DNA of 64,000 bases from Sphingomonas naphthae. Its GTDB lineage: Bacteria; Pseudomonadota; Alphaproteobacteria; Sphingomonadales; Sphingomonadaceae. The stretch is taken from NCBI RefSeq assembly GCF_028607085.1, contig NZ_CP117411.1, positions 806,001 through 870,000 of the forward strand, in the 5' to 3' direction. The notes beneath the pieces are model-generated. The model was not told where the DNA came from, did not search any database, and saw only the letters and a program-made list of their open reading frames with translations. Positions 1-8,286 of the stretch are shown one piece after another. The first letter of the stretch is position 1; each line of letters opens with the position of its first letter. The position numbers were made by a program, and so were the translations under genes.

Positions 1-427
1 CGGCCGAGATGATCTCCAGCGCGATGCCGGTCTCGGCATGGACCCGCGCGGCGAAATCCCGGCCGTTGTCCGCGCGGCGGCAGGCTTCGGTCGCGACCGA
101 GCGGACCAGCGAGACATGACGGCGGACGAGCTTCTCGGCGCAGATCTTCAGGGCGGCGACGGCGCGGTCCATCGCCGCGTCGCTCAGCCGGCCGGTGGCG
201 GACAGGCCCTCGCCCAGCCGCACGATGCGCGAGAAGGCATCGACCACGACGAAGCCGTCGGCCGAGGGCCGCGCGATCAGCAGCCGGCAATTGTTGGTGC
301 CCAGGTCCAGCGCCGCATAGGTCCGCCGGAAAGGGGCCTGTGGGCGCGGTTTCCGCCCCGCCCGTTGCGCCACGCCGCCCGGCTTTCCCGCCGGGGGCGC
401 CGCAGCCTTCGCCGGCCGCTCCGCCAT
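1..427 (-). CDS. ppx: Ppx/GppA-family exopolyphosphatase, 3' part outside window
   Basis: Only the first 142 or so codons are present; the gene runs off the left edge. After a basic, Ala/Pro-rich leader of about 36 residues comes TYAALDLGTNNCRLLIARP, the phosphate-1 loop of the ASKHA fold found in Ppx/GppA phosphatases. It is followed by VVDAFSRIVRLGEGL and the SVATEACRRADN segment, both conserved in the family. These enzymes hydrolyse polyphosphate or pppGpp in the cytoplasm. The ATG at 427 is in frame with the motif; an upstream start in the same frame is possible because no strong ribosome site decides it. Which of the two substrates is used cannot be told from this fragment. Confidence 0.85.
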   Translation of the reverse strand, partial: MAERPAKAAAPPAGKPGGVAQRAGRKPRPQAPFRRTYAALDLGTNNCRLLIARPSADGFVVVDAFSRIVRLGEGLSATGRLSDAAMDRAVAALKICAEKLVRRHVSLVRSVATEACRRADNGRDFAARVHAETGIALEIISA

Positions 428-573
428 CGTCTCGATACTCTTATGCTCGCCGATCGGCTGATGCCGCCGGTACTTGGGGCCGATGCTACGCGGGGGCGGG
501 AGCGGCGGCAAGGGGGCGGCATCGGAGGCGTTGACAGGCCATGCCCGCTTGCCTATTTGGCGCGCCTCGCAGT

Positions 574-647
574 TGCCCTGTCGTCTAAAGGTAAGACTAC
601 GGACTCTGACTCCGTTAATTGAGGTTCGAATCCTCACGGGGCATCCA
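574..647 (+). tRNA. tRNA-Gln (anticodon CTG)
   Basis: A full cloverleaf can be drawn. The acceptor TGCCCTG pairs with CGGGGCA. A three-pair D stem GTC/GAC and an anticodon stem ACGGA/TCCGT enclose the loop CTCTGAC with anticodon CTG at 606-608. The T arm contains GGTTCGAATCC. The discriminator is T644 and CCA (645-647) is encoded. It lies between ppx (divergent) and copA. Confidence 0.95.
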
Positions 648-709
648 GCGACTTTCGGACCATCGTTAAGCTCTTGGGCTCTGCGGCGTTGGTCGCTACG
701 GCCGATGCC

Positions 710-2407
710 ATGCCTGCCGTCGACCGTCGTGCCTTTCTCGCCTCCGCCGCCCGTCTGTCGGGTGGCGCGGGGCTGGCCACCTTCCTGCCAGACTGGGCGC
801 GCGCCATATCGCCGGGGCTCGTCACGGCCGGTGGCGGCGTCCTTACCGGCGAGGATATCACCCTCACCGTCGATCAGGGCCATTTCATGGTGGATGGCCG
901 GCATGGCCATGCGATCGCGCTCAACGGCACCTTGCCCGGCCCGTTGATCCGGCTGCGCGAGGGGCAAAGGGCCCGCATCACGATCGACAATCGGCTCGAC
1001 GAGCCGACCTCGATCCACTGGCACGGCCTGCTGGTGCCGTTCGAGCAGGATGGCGTGCCCGGCGTCAGCTTCCCCGGCGTGCCCGCGCGCGGGCGCTTCA
1101 CCTATGACTTTCCGCTGATCCAGGCGGGCACCTATTGGTATCATAGCCATTCGGGGATGCAGGAGCCGATGGGCCAATATGGCCCGCTGGTGATCGACCC
1201 CGCCGGCCCCGATCCGATCGCGTCGGATCGCGAGCATGTGCTGGTCCTGTCGGACTGGAGCCCCGTCCACCCCCACGTCATCATGACGAAGCTCAAGCAG
1301 CAGGGCGGCTATTTCAACTGGCAGAAGCAGACGCTGGCCAGCCTGATCGCCGGGCGCGACCAACGGCTGAAGGACCGGCTCGAATGGGGCCGGATGCGGA
1401 TGGACCCGACCGACATCTCGGACGTGACGGGCTCCACCTACAGCTTCCTTGTCAACGGCCACGGCACCGGCGGCAATTGGACCGGCCTGTTCCGGCCGGG
1501 CGAGCGGCTGCGGCTGCGGATCGTCAATGCGGCGGCGATGACGATCTTCAACGTGAGGATGCCGGGGCTGAAGATGACTGTCGTGGCGGCCGATGGCCTG
1601 CCGGTGCGGCCGGTGGTGGTGGATGAATTTCAGATCGCCAATGCCGAAACCTATGATGTGATCGTTGAGCCCGCCGAGGATCGCGCTTATGCCTTCATCG
1701 CCGAGGCGGTCGATCGATCGGGCCTTGTCCGCGCGACCCTCGCGCCGCGCGCCAGAATGGTCGCGCCGGTGCCGGCCCTCCGCGCCCGCCCGCTCGCCAC
1801 GATGCGCGACATGGGCATGGACATGGCGGCGATGGAGGGCATGGAGATGGACATGTCCATGCGCAATCCGGCCAACGCGCCGGGCGTGGCGATGACGCCG
1901 GGGGTGCAGACGATCGCCCCCATGCCGGCCGATCGCACCGCCGAGCCGGGGCAGGGGCTCCGCGAGGCCGGGCACAGGACACTCGTCTATGCCGACCTCG
2001 CCGCGCTCGATCGCAATCCCGACGTGCGCGTCCCCTCGCGCGAGATGGAGATCCATCTCACCGGCAATATGGAACGCTATATGTGGGCGTTCGACGGCAA
2101 GGCCTTCTCGCCGCTGCTGGCGCCGATCCCCTTCCGCCAGGGCGAGCGGGTGCGGGTGACCCTGGTGAACGACACGATGATGGCGCACCCGATCCACCTG
2201 CACGGCCATTTCTTCGAGCTGGTGACCGGCCACGGCGACCATGCCCCGCGCAAGCATACGGTCAACGTCGCGCCGGGCGGGGTGGTGGTGTGCGATCTCA
2301 CCGCCGATGCGCCGGGCGACTGGGCGTTCCACTGCCATATGATGATGCACATGCACGCCGGCATGTTTCAGGTTGTGGCGGTGCGGCCGGAAGGTGCTGC
2401 GGCATGA
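710..2407 (+). CDS. copA: CopA-type multicopper oxidase (copper resistance)
   Basis: This is a 565-residue periplasmic laccase-like oxidase that oxidises Cu(I). The N-terminus DRRAFLAS followed by a hydrophobic stretch and ARA looks like a Tat signal, as expected for a folded copper protein. Copper ligands are visible: HWHG (about 103-106), YWYHSHSG (about 142-149), HPIHLHGH (about 493-500) and the T1-site HCHMMMHMH (about 541-549). Residues about 365-405 form a Met-rich insert (repeated MGMDM and MEGMEMDM), typical of CopA/PcoA and thought to bind extra Cu(I). The ATG at 710 puts the twin-arginine motif at the right distance; a TTG at 674 is in frame upstream. Its stop overlaps the copB start (ATGA). 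Confidence 0.95.
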   Translation: MPAVDRRAFLASAARLSGGAGLATFLPDWARAISPGLVTAGGGVLTGEDITLTVDQGHFMVDGRHGHAIALNGTLPGPLIRLREGQRARITIDNRLDEPTSIHWHGLLVPFEQDGVPGVSFPGVPARGRFTYDFPLIQAGTYWYHSHSGMQEPMGQYGPLVIDPAGPDPIASDREHVLVLSDWSPVHPHVIMTKLKQQGGYFNWQKQTLASLIAGRDQRLKDRLEWGRMRMDPTDISDVTGSTYSFLVNGHGTGGNWTGLFRPGERLRLRIVNAAAMTIFNVRMPGLKMTVVAADGLPVRPVVVDEFQIANAETYDVIVEPAEDRAYAFIAEAVDRSGLVRATLAPRARMVAPVPALRARPLATMRDMGMDMAAMEGMEMDMSMRNPANAPGVAMTPGVQTIAPMPADRTAEPGQGLREAGHRTLVYADLAALDRNPDVRVPSREMEIHLTGNMERYMWAFDGKAFSPLLAPIPFRQGERVRVTLVNDTMMAHPIHLHGHFFELVTGHGDHAPRKHTVNVAPGGVVVCDLTADAPGDWAFHCHMMMHMHAGMFQVVAVRPEGAAA

Positions 2408-3342
2408 GGCGCTGGTTGCCGGCGCTGGCGGGGCTGGCGGCGAGCCCGCTCGCGGCGCAGACCGACCCGCACGCGCATCACATGATGCCGGGCATGGCGA
2501 TGCCCGCCGCCCCGGCGGCCCAACCGACCGAGGCGCCGCCGCCGCCCGCGCACGATCATGCGGCGATGGATCACGCGGCCCCCGCCGAGCCCGCCGCCCG
2601 CCCCGGCAGCGAACCGGCCCCCGCGCCCCCGACCGACCACGCCGCCGAGCGATTCTACCCCGCTGCCGCCATGGCCGCCGCCCGCCGGCAGCTCGCCCGC
2701 GAACATGGCGGCATGACCTATCACATGCTCATCGCCGACATCGCCGAGTGGCAGGTCCGCGACGGCCGCGACGGTTTTCGCTGGGAGGGCGAGGGCTGGT
2801 ACGGCGGCGACCTGAACCGCCTGGTCGTCAAGACCGAGGGGGAGGGCACGCGCGGCCGCGCGCTGGAGGCGGGCGAGGTGCAGGCGCTCGACAGCCGCGC
2901 GATCGACCCATATTGGAATCTACAGGCCGGCATCCGGCAGGATGTCGCGCGCGGCCCGTCCCCCACCTATGCCGTGCTGGCGGTCGAGGGCCTCGCGCCT
3001 TTCTGGTTCGAGCTGGAAGGCTCGCTGTTCCTGTCGGACAAGGGCGACCTCACCGGCCGGATCAGCGGGTATGTTGACCAGCGCATCACCCAGGCGCTCG
3101 TCCTCCAGCCGAGGATCGAACTGAATCTCGCCGCGCAGGATGTCGCACGGCAGCGGATCGGCTCGGGACTGTCGTCGGCCGATTTCGATCTGCGGCTGCG
3201 CTACGAAATCGTCCGCGAATTCGCCCCCTACATCGGCGTCACCCACGAGCGTCGCTTCGGCGACACCGCCCACTTCGCGCGCGCGGCGGGCGATGGCGCG
3301 CGATCGACCAGTTTGGTGGTCGGGGTGCGGGCGTGGTTCTGA
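2404..3342 (+). CDS. copB: CopB-type copper resistance outer membrane protein
   Basis: 312 residues. A signal peptide (about 1-19, ending PLAAQ) is followed by a His/Met/Pro-rich segment to about residue 80 with HAHHMMPGMAM and HDHAAMDH, likely copper-binding. The rest matches the CopB beta-barrel domain, including MTYHMLIADIAEWQ, WEGEGWYGGDLNRL and a C-terminus ending in VRAWF, the aromatic end expected for BAM recognition. It is translationally coupled to copA by an ATGA overlap. The pair forms a minimal copAB detoxification operon; no CopRS regulator is present nearby. Confidence 0.93.
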   Translation: MRRWLPALAGLAASPLAAQTDPHAHHMMPGMAMPAAPAAQPTEAPPPPAHDHAAMDHAAPAEPAARPGSEPAPAPPTDHAAERFYPAAAMAAARRQLAREHGGMTYHMLIADIAEWQVRDGRDGFRWEGEGWYGGDLNRLVVKTEGEGTRGRALEAGEVQALDSRAIDPYWNLQAGIRQDVARGPSPTYAVLAVEGLAPFWFELEGSLFLSDKGDLTGRISGYVDQRITQALVLQPRIELNLAAQDVARQRIGSGLSSADFDLRLRYEIVREFAPYIGVTHERRFGDTAHFARAAGDGARSTSLVVGVRAWF

Positions 3343-3486
3343 GTTGAGGCTTCGGCCGATGCGTTGGGCCGGCCGCCAAACCGCCGCTTTCGGTTGACCC
3401 GCAGGCCTCATCTGTGTATCGGCGCCGCTTCCCGGAACGGGCCTGCCCGTTGCCGTTTATATTCCAGCGAGATTCGAGGACGAGTA

Positions 3487-3750
3487 ATGGCGAACACGCC
3501 GCAAGCAAAGAAGCGCATCCGCCGCAACGACAAGCGCGCCGACATCAACGGTGCGCGCGTCAGCCGCATCCGCACCTTCGTCAAGAAGGTCGAATCGGCC
3601 CTGCTGGCGGGCGACAAGTCGGTCGCGGCCGCGGCGCTTGCGGCGGCGCAGCCGGAACTGCAGCGCGGCGTCTCGAAGGGCGTGCTCCACAAGAACACCG
3701 TCGCCCGCAAGATCTCGCGCCTCAGCAAGCGGGTCGCCGCCCTCGGCTGA
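3487..3750 (+). CDS. rpsT: 30S ribosomal protein S20
   Basis: 87 residues, the normal length of S20. It begins [17 protein letters not shown] and carries the conserved basic helices with VKKVE and [12 protein letters not shown]. It binds 16S rRNA in the small subunit. The ATG at 3487 follows GAGGA with good spacing; in-frame codons upstream are not S20-like. A strong terminator follows, and dnaA is downstream, an arrangement common in alphaproteobacteria. Confidence 0.98.
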   Translation: MANTPQAKKRIRRNDKRADINGARVSRIRTFVKKVESALLAGDKSVAAAALAAAQPELQRGVSKGVLHKNTVARKISRLSKRVAALG

Positions 3751-3785
3751 TCCGCGCTTCGGCATCGCGCCGAACGAATATGACA

Positions 3786-3818
3786 GGCCCGTCGGAGGTG
3801 TCTCCGGCGGGCCTTTTT
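3786..3818 (+). terminator. Rho-independent terminator of rpsT
   Basis: GGCCCGTCGGAG and CTCCGGCGGGCC form a 12-pair stem (one G-T pair) around a GTGT loop, followed by TTTTT. It ends the rpsT transcript and separates it from dnaA. Confidence 0.9.
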
Positions 3819-4180
3819 CGTGTCATCTTCGCTATCGCGCCTATGTCACGGAAATCATTCCGATTCGGTTTCGATTGTCGGGACCGCGATTTTTTTGTGT
3901 AACGAAATCATGACGTTAGCGGTGATTTGAGCCTCCCCTGAGGCGAAGGCCTGTCAAGCGTCTTTATTTCCTTTCAATGACAATTCTACGCCTTGATCGG
4001 GATCGCCGCCCGTTCCTAAAGTCCTCCCGTCCCGACGGTGATTCTCCGGCGGGCACCAGCGAAGCGTAAGAGTATCGCGGGCGCACACGGCGGGGACCGG
4101 GGGCGTTGTGAGGATTTTTGTGGCCAGTGATCGACCGGAGCGGCTGACCCCGTTTCGGCGACCGGAGGGGTGTGTTTCGA
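3819..4180. other. Intergenic region upstream of dnaA
   Basis: This 362-base gap has locally AT-rich patches (around 3880-3925 and 3958-3995) and no convincing gene. It should carry the dnaA promoter. I looked for clustered DnaA boxes (TTATCCACA-like) and AT-rich 13-mers and saw no convincing array, so there is no support for calling oriC here. Confidence 0.5.
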
Positions 4181-5599
4181 GTGAATGACGTATCGGCCAC
4201 TGCAATGACGTCCGCCCGCACCGGAGCGCCTGCCATGCTGTGGGGCGAGGTCGCCACCGGCCTGCGCCGGACGATCGGCGCGCGCACGTTCGACGGCTGG
4301 CTCAAGCCCTTGTCGTTCGGCTCGTTCGATGCCGAGGAGGGGACGATTCGCCTGATCGCCCCGTCGGACTTCACCGCCGCCTGGGTCCGCACCCATTTTT
4401 CCGATCAGCTGCTCGTCGCGTGGCGCGCGACCATGCCCGCCGTCCGCCATGTGCTGATCGAGACCGGCGTGGCGATGCCCAAGGTGGCCGATTTCGCCGC
4501 CGTGCCCGCCGCGCCGCCGCCGCCCGCGCCTTTGGTTTCGCAGCCGTCGACCGCCACGGCCGGCGGCGACCGCACCGGCATCTCGCTCGAGGCGCGCTAC
4601 ACGTTCGACGCCTTCGTCGTCGGCAAGCCCAACGAAGTGGCCTATAACGCCGCCAGGACGATGGCCGAGGGCGGCGCGATCGCCTTCAACCCGCTCTTCC
4701 TCCATGGCGGCACCGGGCTGGGCAAGACCCACCTGATGCACGCGATCGGCCATGAATATCGGCTGCGCCACCCCAATGCGCGCGTCGTCTACATGTCGGC
4801 CGAGCGGTTCATGTTCGAATTCGTCGCCGCGATGCGCGCGAAGGACACGTTCAGCTTCAAGCAGTGGCTGCGCGCGGCCGATCTGCTGCTGATCGACGAC
4901 GTGCAGTTCATCGCCGGCAAGGATTCGACGCAGGAAGAATTCTTCCACACGATGAACGAGCTGATCTCGGCCGGTCGCCGCCTGGTGATTTCGGCCGACC
5001 GCAGCCCGCAGGATCTGGAAGGGATCGAGGGCCGCATCCTCTCGCGCCTGTCGTGGGGCCTCGTCGCCGACGTGAACCCGGCCGATTTCGAGCTGCGCCT
5101 GAACATCATCATGAAGAAGATGGAGGCGATGCCGCAGGTGGACCTGCCGCGCGACGTCGTGATGTTCCTCGCCAAGCGGATCAGTGCCAGCGTGCGCGAG
5201 CTGGAAGGCGCGCTGACCCGCGTGGTCGCCTATGCCCGCCTGACCGGCAAGCCGATCGATCTGGCCTTCACCGAGGAGACGCTGGCCGATCTGCTGCGCG
5301 CCACCCAGCGCCGGGTGACGATCGACGAGATCCAGCGCCGCGTCTCCGATCACTTCCGCATCCGCCCGTCCGAGATGGTCTCGGCCCGCCGCGCGCGCGA
5401 AGTGGCCCGTCCGCGCCAGATCGCGATGTACCTCGCCAAGCAGCTGACGCCGCGTTCGCTGCCCGAGATCGGCCGCCGCTTCGGCGGGCGCGATCACACG
5501 ACGGTGATCCACGCCGTCCGCCAGATCGAGAAGCTGCGCGCGACCGACGCGGAGCTGGACGCCGACGTGCGGCTGCTGCTGCGCCAGTTCGAGGGGTGA
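4181..5599 (+). CDS. dnaA: Chromosomal replication initiator DnaA
   Basis: 472 residues. DnaA binds 9-mer boxes at oriC, oligomerises with ATP and opens the duplex. An N-terminal helicase-loading region is followed by a Pro/Ala linker at about 100-130. Walker A is GGTGLGKT (176-183), Walker B is LLLIDDVQF, and the C-terminal box-binding helix-turn-helix carries the signature GGRDHTTVIHA. The GTG at 4181 is preferred because GGAGGGG (4164-4170) lies 10 bases upstream. Another in-frame GTG at 4172 would sit almost on the ribosome site. dnaN is not adjacent. Confidence 0.97.
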   Translation: MNDVSATAMTSARTGAPAMLWGEVATGLRRTIGARTFDGWLKPLSFGSFDAEEGTIRLIAPSDFTAAWVRTHFSDQLLVAWRATMPAVRHVLIETGVAMPKVADFAAVPAAPPPPAPLVSQPSTATAGGDRTGISLEARYTFDAFVVGKPNEVAYNAARTMAEGGAIAFNPLFLHGGTGLGKTHLMHAIGHEYRLRHPNARVVYMSAERFMFEFVAAMRAKDTFSFKQWLRAADLLLIDDVQFIAGKDSTQEEFFHTMNELISAGRRLVISADRSPQDLEGIEGRILSRLSWGLVADVNPADFELRLNIIMKKMEAMPQVDLPRDVVMFLAKRISASVRELEGALTRVVAYARLTGKPIDLAFTEETLADLLRATQRRVTIDEIQRRVSDHFRIRPSEMVSARRAREVARPRQIAMYLAKQLTPRSLPEIGRRFGGRDHTTVIHAVRQIEKLRATDAELDADVRLLLRQFEG

Positions 5600-5610
5600 G
5601 GGCTGGCCGT

Positions 5611-5630
5611 GCTCCTGCGCAGGCAGGAGC
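5611..5630. repeat. Short palindromic repeat (GCTCCTGC type)
   Basis: GCTCCTG and GCAGGAGC form a perfect short hairpin 11 bases after the dnaA stop. The same unit occurs twice, in inverted orientation, after ahcY (40476-40554), so it belongs to a dispersed intergenic family. It may stabilise transcript ends. Confidence 0.75.
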
Positions 5631-5785
5631 ATAGAGGAGCAGGCGCTGCGTTCCGTAACCCTGGGCTTTCGGCCTTGCCGGAGCGCGGTCGCGAGAGGGT
5701 AAAATCGCCCCACGCCACACCCCGTCAGCCCTATCTTAACGCCTTCGGTCGCAAAGCCCGTCTCAAGAGAGAAAGGGTTGTGGCC

Positions 5786-6016
5786 ATGTGGCTATCGATT
5801 TCCGCGAAGATCGCCTTCTGCATCAGCTTCGGCTGTTTCGTCGCCAGCTGCGTCGTGGCCGATTTCGTGCCCGATCATGCGCTGGTCCTCGCTTACTCGC
5901 GGGGGTCGTTCTTCAGTTTCGCGATCGGTGTGGCGCTGGGGCTGGCGGGCCTGCTGGCGCGGCGAATCAGGCGCCCTCGCGCGATGCCGGGCGAGCCGAT
6001 GCGTCCAGCGCCATGA
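5786..6016 (+). CDS. Small two-TM membrane protein, function unknown
   Basis: 76 residues with two hydrophobic segments (about 5-27 and 36-59), a short hydrophilic connection containing DFVPDH, and a basic C-terminal tail (RRIRRPR), suggesting a cytoplasmic tail. The ATG at 5786 follows GAAAGGG by eight bases; a GTG at 5780 is also in frame. I do not recognise a family. Its last 50 bases overlap the end of the convergent gene on the minus strand, which is unusual for this window. Confidence 0.6.
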   Translation: MWLSISAKIAFCISFGCFVASCVVADFVPDHALVLAYSRGSFFSFAIGVALGLAGLLARRIRRPRAMPGEPMRPAP

Positions 6017-6272
6017 CGGGGGCGGGCGCCGGGCCGGTGGCATGGCGCTCCGCCTTCGATCGGCGGTCGCGCCGCCAGTGGCCGTCGCCGCCTTTTATCA
6101 GTGGTGCACCGCAATCGCGGCACGAACTGACATAGGCGCTTCCCGTGTCCCGCACGAGTCGGCCATCACGCTTGTGGCGGCCAAAGATACACTCCAACAA
6201 CATGGCCGTTTCCTCGCTGCCTGCGCGTTCGGCTTCCGACTGGAGTGTTAACCATAATCTATCGTACCGCAT
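5967..6272 (-). CDS. Small zinc-ribbon-like protein
   Basis: 101 residues. The segment LLECIFGRHKR followed by YVSSCRDCGAPL gives Cys/His pairs (C-x3-GRH and C-x2-C) suggesting a small zinc-binding knuckle, a pattern seen in short uncharacterised sphingomonad proteins. The C-terminal third is low-complexity and Ala/Pro-rich and overlaps the end of the convergent membrane protein, so the native stop region is not under obvious sequence constraint. The start at 6272 (MRYDRLW) is chosen because residues further upstream look random. Confidence 0.5.
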   Translation of the reverse strand: MRYDRLWLTLQSEAERAGSEETAMLLECIFGRHKRDGRLVRDTGSAYVSSCRDCGAPLIKGGDGHWRRDRRSKAERHATGPAPAPVMALDASARPASREGA

Positions 6273-6379
6273 CGCAGCAAGAGAAAATGGCGGTTTTCTG
6301 CCAAAATGGAATCTGATGACTGCGCCGCAACTTAGCCGATGATATCTGTAATTTACGGATAAGTGTGCGGGATTGTTGG

Positions 6380-6548
6380 GTGTGGGGTGCGCCTTTGGAT
6401 GATCGCCCGCGCACCGATTGCAGATAAAGCAATTGCTGTCGCTGCCTTTCGCACTTGCATCATTTCGTGCTGCGGTGCACAAAGACCGTGCCTTTCAGGC
6501 ATCCTCTCCTAAAACTTCAGGGCTGCCCTTGGGTGGCCCTTTTTTTTG
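6380..6548 (+). ncRNA. Candidate small RNA with its own terminator
   Basis: No coding signal is evident between 6273 and 6691, but this stretch folds. GGTGCGC (6386-6392) pairs with GCGCACC (6409-6415), AGCAATTGCT is a small palindrome, and a CU-rich single-stranded run, TCCTCTCCT (around 6503-6510), precedes a perfect terminator. CU-rich loops that could pair with Shine-Dalgarno sites are typical of alphaproteobacterial trans-acting small RNAs. The 5' end is a guess, and no Rfam family is recognised. A 75-codon ORF through the region (6418-6645) is more likely chance. Confidence 0.35.
6520..6548 (+). terminator. Strong Rho-independent terminator
   Basis: GGGCTGCCC and GGGTGGCCC form a nine-pair stem (two G-T pairs) with a two-base loop, followed by about eight T. 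No plus-strand protein gene ends just upstream, so it probably ends the candidate small RNA. Confidence 0.85.
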
Positions 6549-6644
6549 CGTGCGATTCGGGCTAGGCATGCGCTGCTGCTCGCGACAAAAAATAATCGGA
6601 GTGGAGCCGCCGGCCAAACCGGCAAACGGCGAGCAGCGGGGATA

Positions 6645-6666
6645 GAGCCACCCTCCGGGGTGGCTC
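6645..6666 (-). terminator. Hairpin downstream of the RNase H-like gene
   Basis: GAGCCACCC and GGGTGGCTC form a stable hairpin 26 bases beyond the minus-strand RNase H-like stop. The following T-run on that strand is weak, so this may be an imperfect terminator or a transcript-end hairpin. Confidence 0.4.
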
Positions 6667-6691
6667 TCCCCGCGTCGGGGCGAGGACGGCT

Positions 6692-7099
6692 TCAACCAAT
6701 ATGGCGCAGGCGGCGATCGAGGACGATCCCGGCAAGGTTTTGCGAGCGGCGGACATGCCGCAGCCGCACGCGCGCCATATCGCCCGTCAGCGCCAGGAAG
6801 CGGGCGCGATGCGCCACGAACCGCGCATCGCGACAGGGCTGATCGCCGCCCGCCTGTGCGATCACCTGCGTCGAATCACCCAGGAACTCCACGTCGGGCG
6901 CGTCGGGCATGTCGGCCAGCATCGCCCGCGCGACGTCGGCGGCATGGATCAGTGCGAGCCACTCGGCATCGGCATTGTCGCCGATGCCGGCATCGCGTTG
7001 GACATGCTCGATCCCCCGTACCACCACTGCGGTCTCGATCGCGCCGGGATTGGGGCGGCAACCGCCGTCGAAATAGAGGCGCAGGCGTCTGGGCGGCAT
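6692..7099 (-). CDS. RNase HI-like protein
   Basis: 135 residues, close to a bare RNase HI domain. YFDGGCRPNPG (D11) is the first strand and loop with the catalytic Asp, E46 lies in AEWLALIHA, and D75 in FLGDSTQVI. The fourth metal-binding acid normally sits a few residues after a conserved Asn near the C-terminus (N-x3-D). Here the segment reads RSQNLAGIVLD, with Ile at that place and the nearest Asp (D128) three residues later. It may therefore be a plant/archaeal-type variant, or weakly active on RNA/DNA hybrids. The start at 7099 is the first Met before the domain. Confidence 0.8.
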   Translation of the reverse strand: MPPRRLRLYFDGGCRPNPGAIETAVVVRGIEHVQRDAGIGDNADAEWLALIHAADVARAMLADMPDAPDVEFLGDSTQVIAQAGGDQPCRDARFVAHRARFLALTGDMARVRLRHVRRSQNLAGIVLDRRLRHIG

Positions 7100-7221
7100 C
7101 GATACACGTCTAACACGGGAATGGCCCTGCGCCTTGCTCTGGCGAGGTCGGGCAGAGCGGGGGAGGCAATGCCGCGGCGCCGTCGTGACAAACGCCAAGC
7201 CTATGCGGTAGCGGTGGGCAC

Positions 7222-7398
7222 ATGGCCGAGATCGTCAACCTTCGCAGCGCCCGCAAGGCAAGGGCCACAGCCGAAGCGGAAAGCGCCGCCGCCGCCAATC
7301 GTGCGCGGTTCGGCCGAACGAAGAACGAGAAACGGCGGGACGATCTGGAGCAGGCGAGGGCCGAGCGGACACTCGACGGGGCGAAGCGGGAGGACTGA
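7222..7398 (+). CDS. DUF4169 family small basic protein
   Basis: 58 residues, highly charged and helical. It begins MAEIVNLRSARKARA and continues with NRARFGRTKNEKRRDD, the pattern of the DUF4169 family of short alphaproteobacterial proteins with no known function. It is too short for many gene finders, but both the start and the conserved core are clear. Confidence 0.8.
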   Translation: MAEIVNLRSARKARATAEAESAAAANRARFGRTKNEKRRDDLEQARAERTLDGAKRED

Positions 7399-7470
7399 GC
7401 CTCTCCACCGCCGTCGTGAGCCGCGCGGGAGTTCACCGAATTCCCACGCGACGCCCGCCGGTTCGTCGCA

Positions 7471-8271
7471 TCAATGCACGAAGCGCGCCACGACCTCGCG
7501 GTAGGAGCGGCTCACCTTCACCTGCGCGCCGGAATTCAGCACCAGGAAGCATTCGCCGTTGGTGTGCGGCTTCACCTGCTTGACCAGATCGAGGTTCACG
7601 ATGGTCGAGCGGTGGACGCGCTGGAAGCGGCGCGGATCGAGGCGGCGTTCCAGATCCTTCATCGTCTCGCGCAGGATCAGCGTGTTGTCGCCGGTATAGA
7701 TGCACATGTAATCGCCGGCCGCGTCGATCCGCTCGATCGTGTCGACGTCCACGCGGAAGATCTGGCCGCGATCCTTGATGTTGATGAGTTTCTCGTAGCG
7801 GCTGGCGGCGAGCTGGTCGGTCGCCTCGGGCATCGCCTCGGCCGCTTCCGGGGCATGTTCGGCCAGCACTTCCTTCAGCCGCTCGGCTTCCTCGCCCGCG
7901 CGCTTGGCGGCGAGGCGCTGGCGCACCCGCTCCAGCGTGTCGGCGAGGCGATCGGTATCGACCGGCTTCATCAGATAATCGACGGCGTCCGCCTCGAACG
8001 CGCGCAGGGCGTGATCCGAATAGGCCGTCACGAACACGAACAGCGGCGGCTCCACATCCATCAGCCCCTGCACCACCGAAAACCCGTCGAAACCGGGCAT
8101 CTGGATGTCGAGGAAAACGAGGTCGGGCTTGTGAGTCTTGATCGCGCGGATCGCCTCGCGGCCGTTCATGCAGCGCTCGACGATCTCGACATCCTCATGG
8201 GATTGCAGGCGAAGTTCCAGGCCCTGGATGGCGAGCGTCTCGTCGTCGACCAGGATGGTGCGAATGCTCAT
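7471..8271 (-). CDS. LytTR-family response regulator
   Basis: 266 residues. The receiver domain (1-120) has the acidic pair DD (9-10), phospho-acceptor D55 in VFLDIQMPG, and the TAYSDHA and KPVD segments. A charged linker with an Ala/Glu-rich stretch follows, then a LytTR DNA-binding domain (about 165-266) with the FQRVHRSTIVNL motif. It lies 15 bases downstream of its cognate kinase, and AAGGA precedes the start. LytTR regulators bind paired direct repeats; targets cannot be named from sequence. Confidence 0.92.
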   Translation of the reverse strand: MSIRTILVDDETLAIQGLELRLQSHEDVEIVERCMNGREAIRAIKTHKPDLVFLDIQMPGFDGFSVVQGLMDVEPPLFVFVTAYSDHALRAFEADAVDYLMKPVDTDRLADTLERVRQRLAAKRAGEEAERLKEVLAEHAPEAAEAMPEATDQLAASRYEKLINIKDRGQIFRVDVDTIERIDAAGDYMCIYTGDNTLILRETMKDLERRLDPRRFQRVHRSTIVNLDLVKQVKPHTNGECFLVLNSGAQVKVSRSYREVVARFVH

Positions 8272-8286
8272 TCGTGTTCCTTACGC

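Noticed and set aside
38-622. A plus-strand frame over the first 600 bases
   Set aside because: It is antisense to the Ppx/GppA coding region and runs through most of the tRNA gene.
3819-4180. Possible oriC beside dnaA
   Set aside because: No cluster of DnaA boxes was seen; in alphaproteobacteria the origin is often not next to dnaA. A box-scoring scan and GC-skew plot of the whole chromosome would decide.
4016-5713. A 565-codon minus-strand frame opposite dnaA
   Set aside because: Shadow of dnaA; composition is Arg/Gly/Ala-rich and no motif is present.
6418-6645. A 75-codon plus-strand ORF
   Set aside because: It crosses a strong terminator hairpin, has no good ribosome site and no recognisable features.
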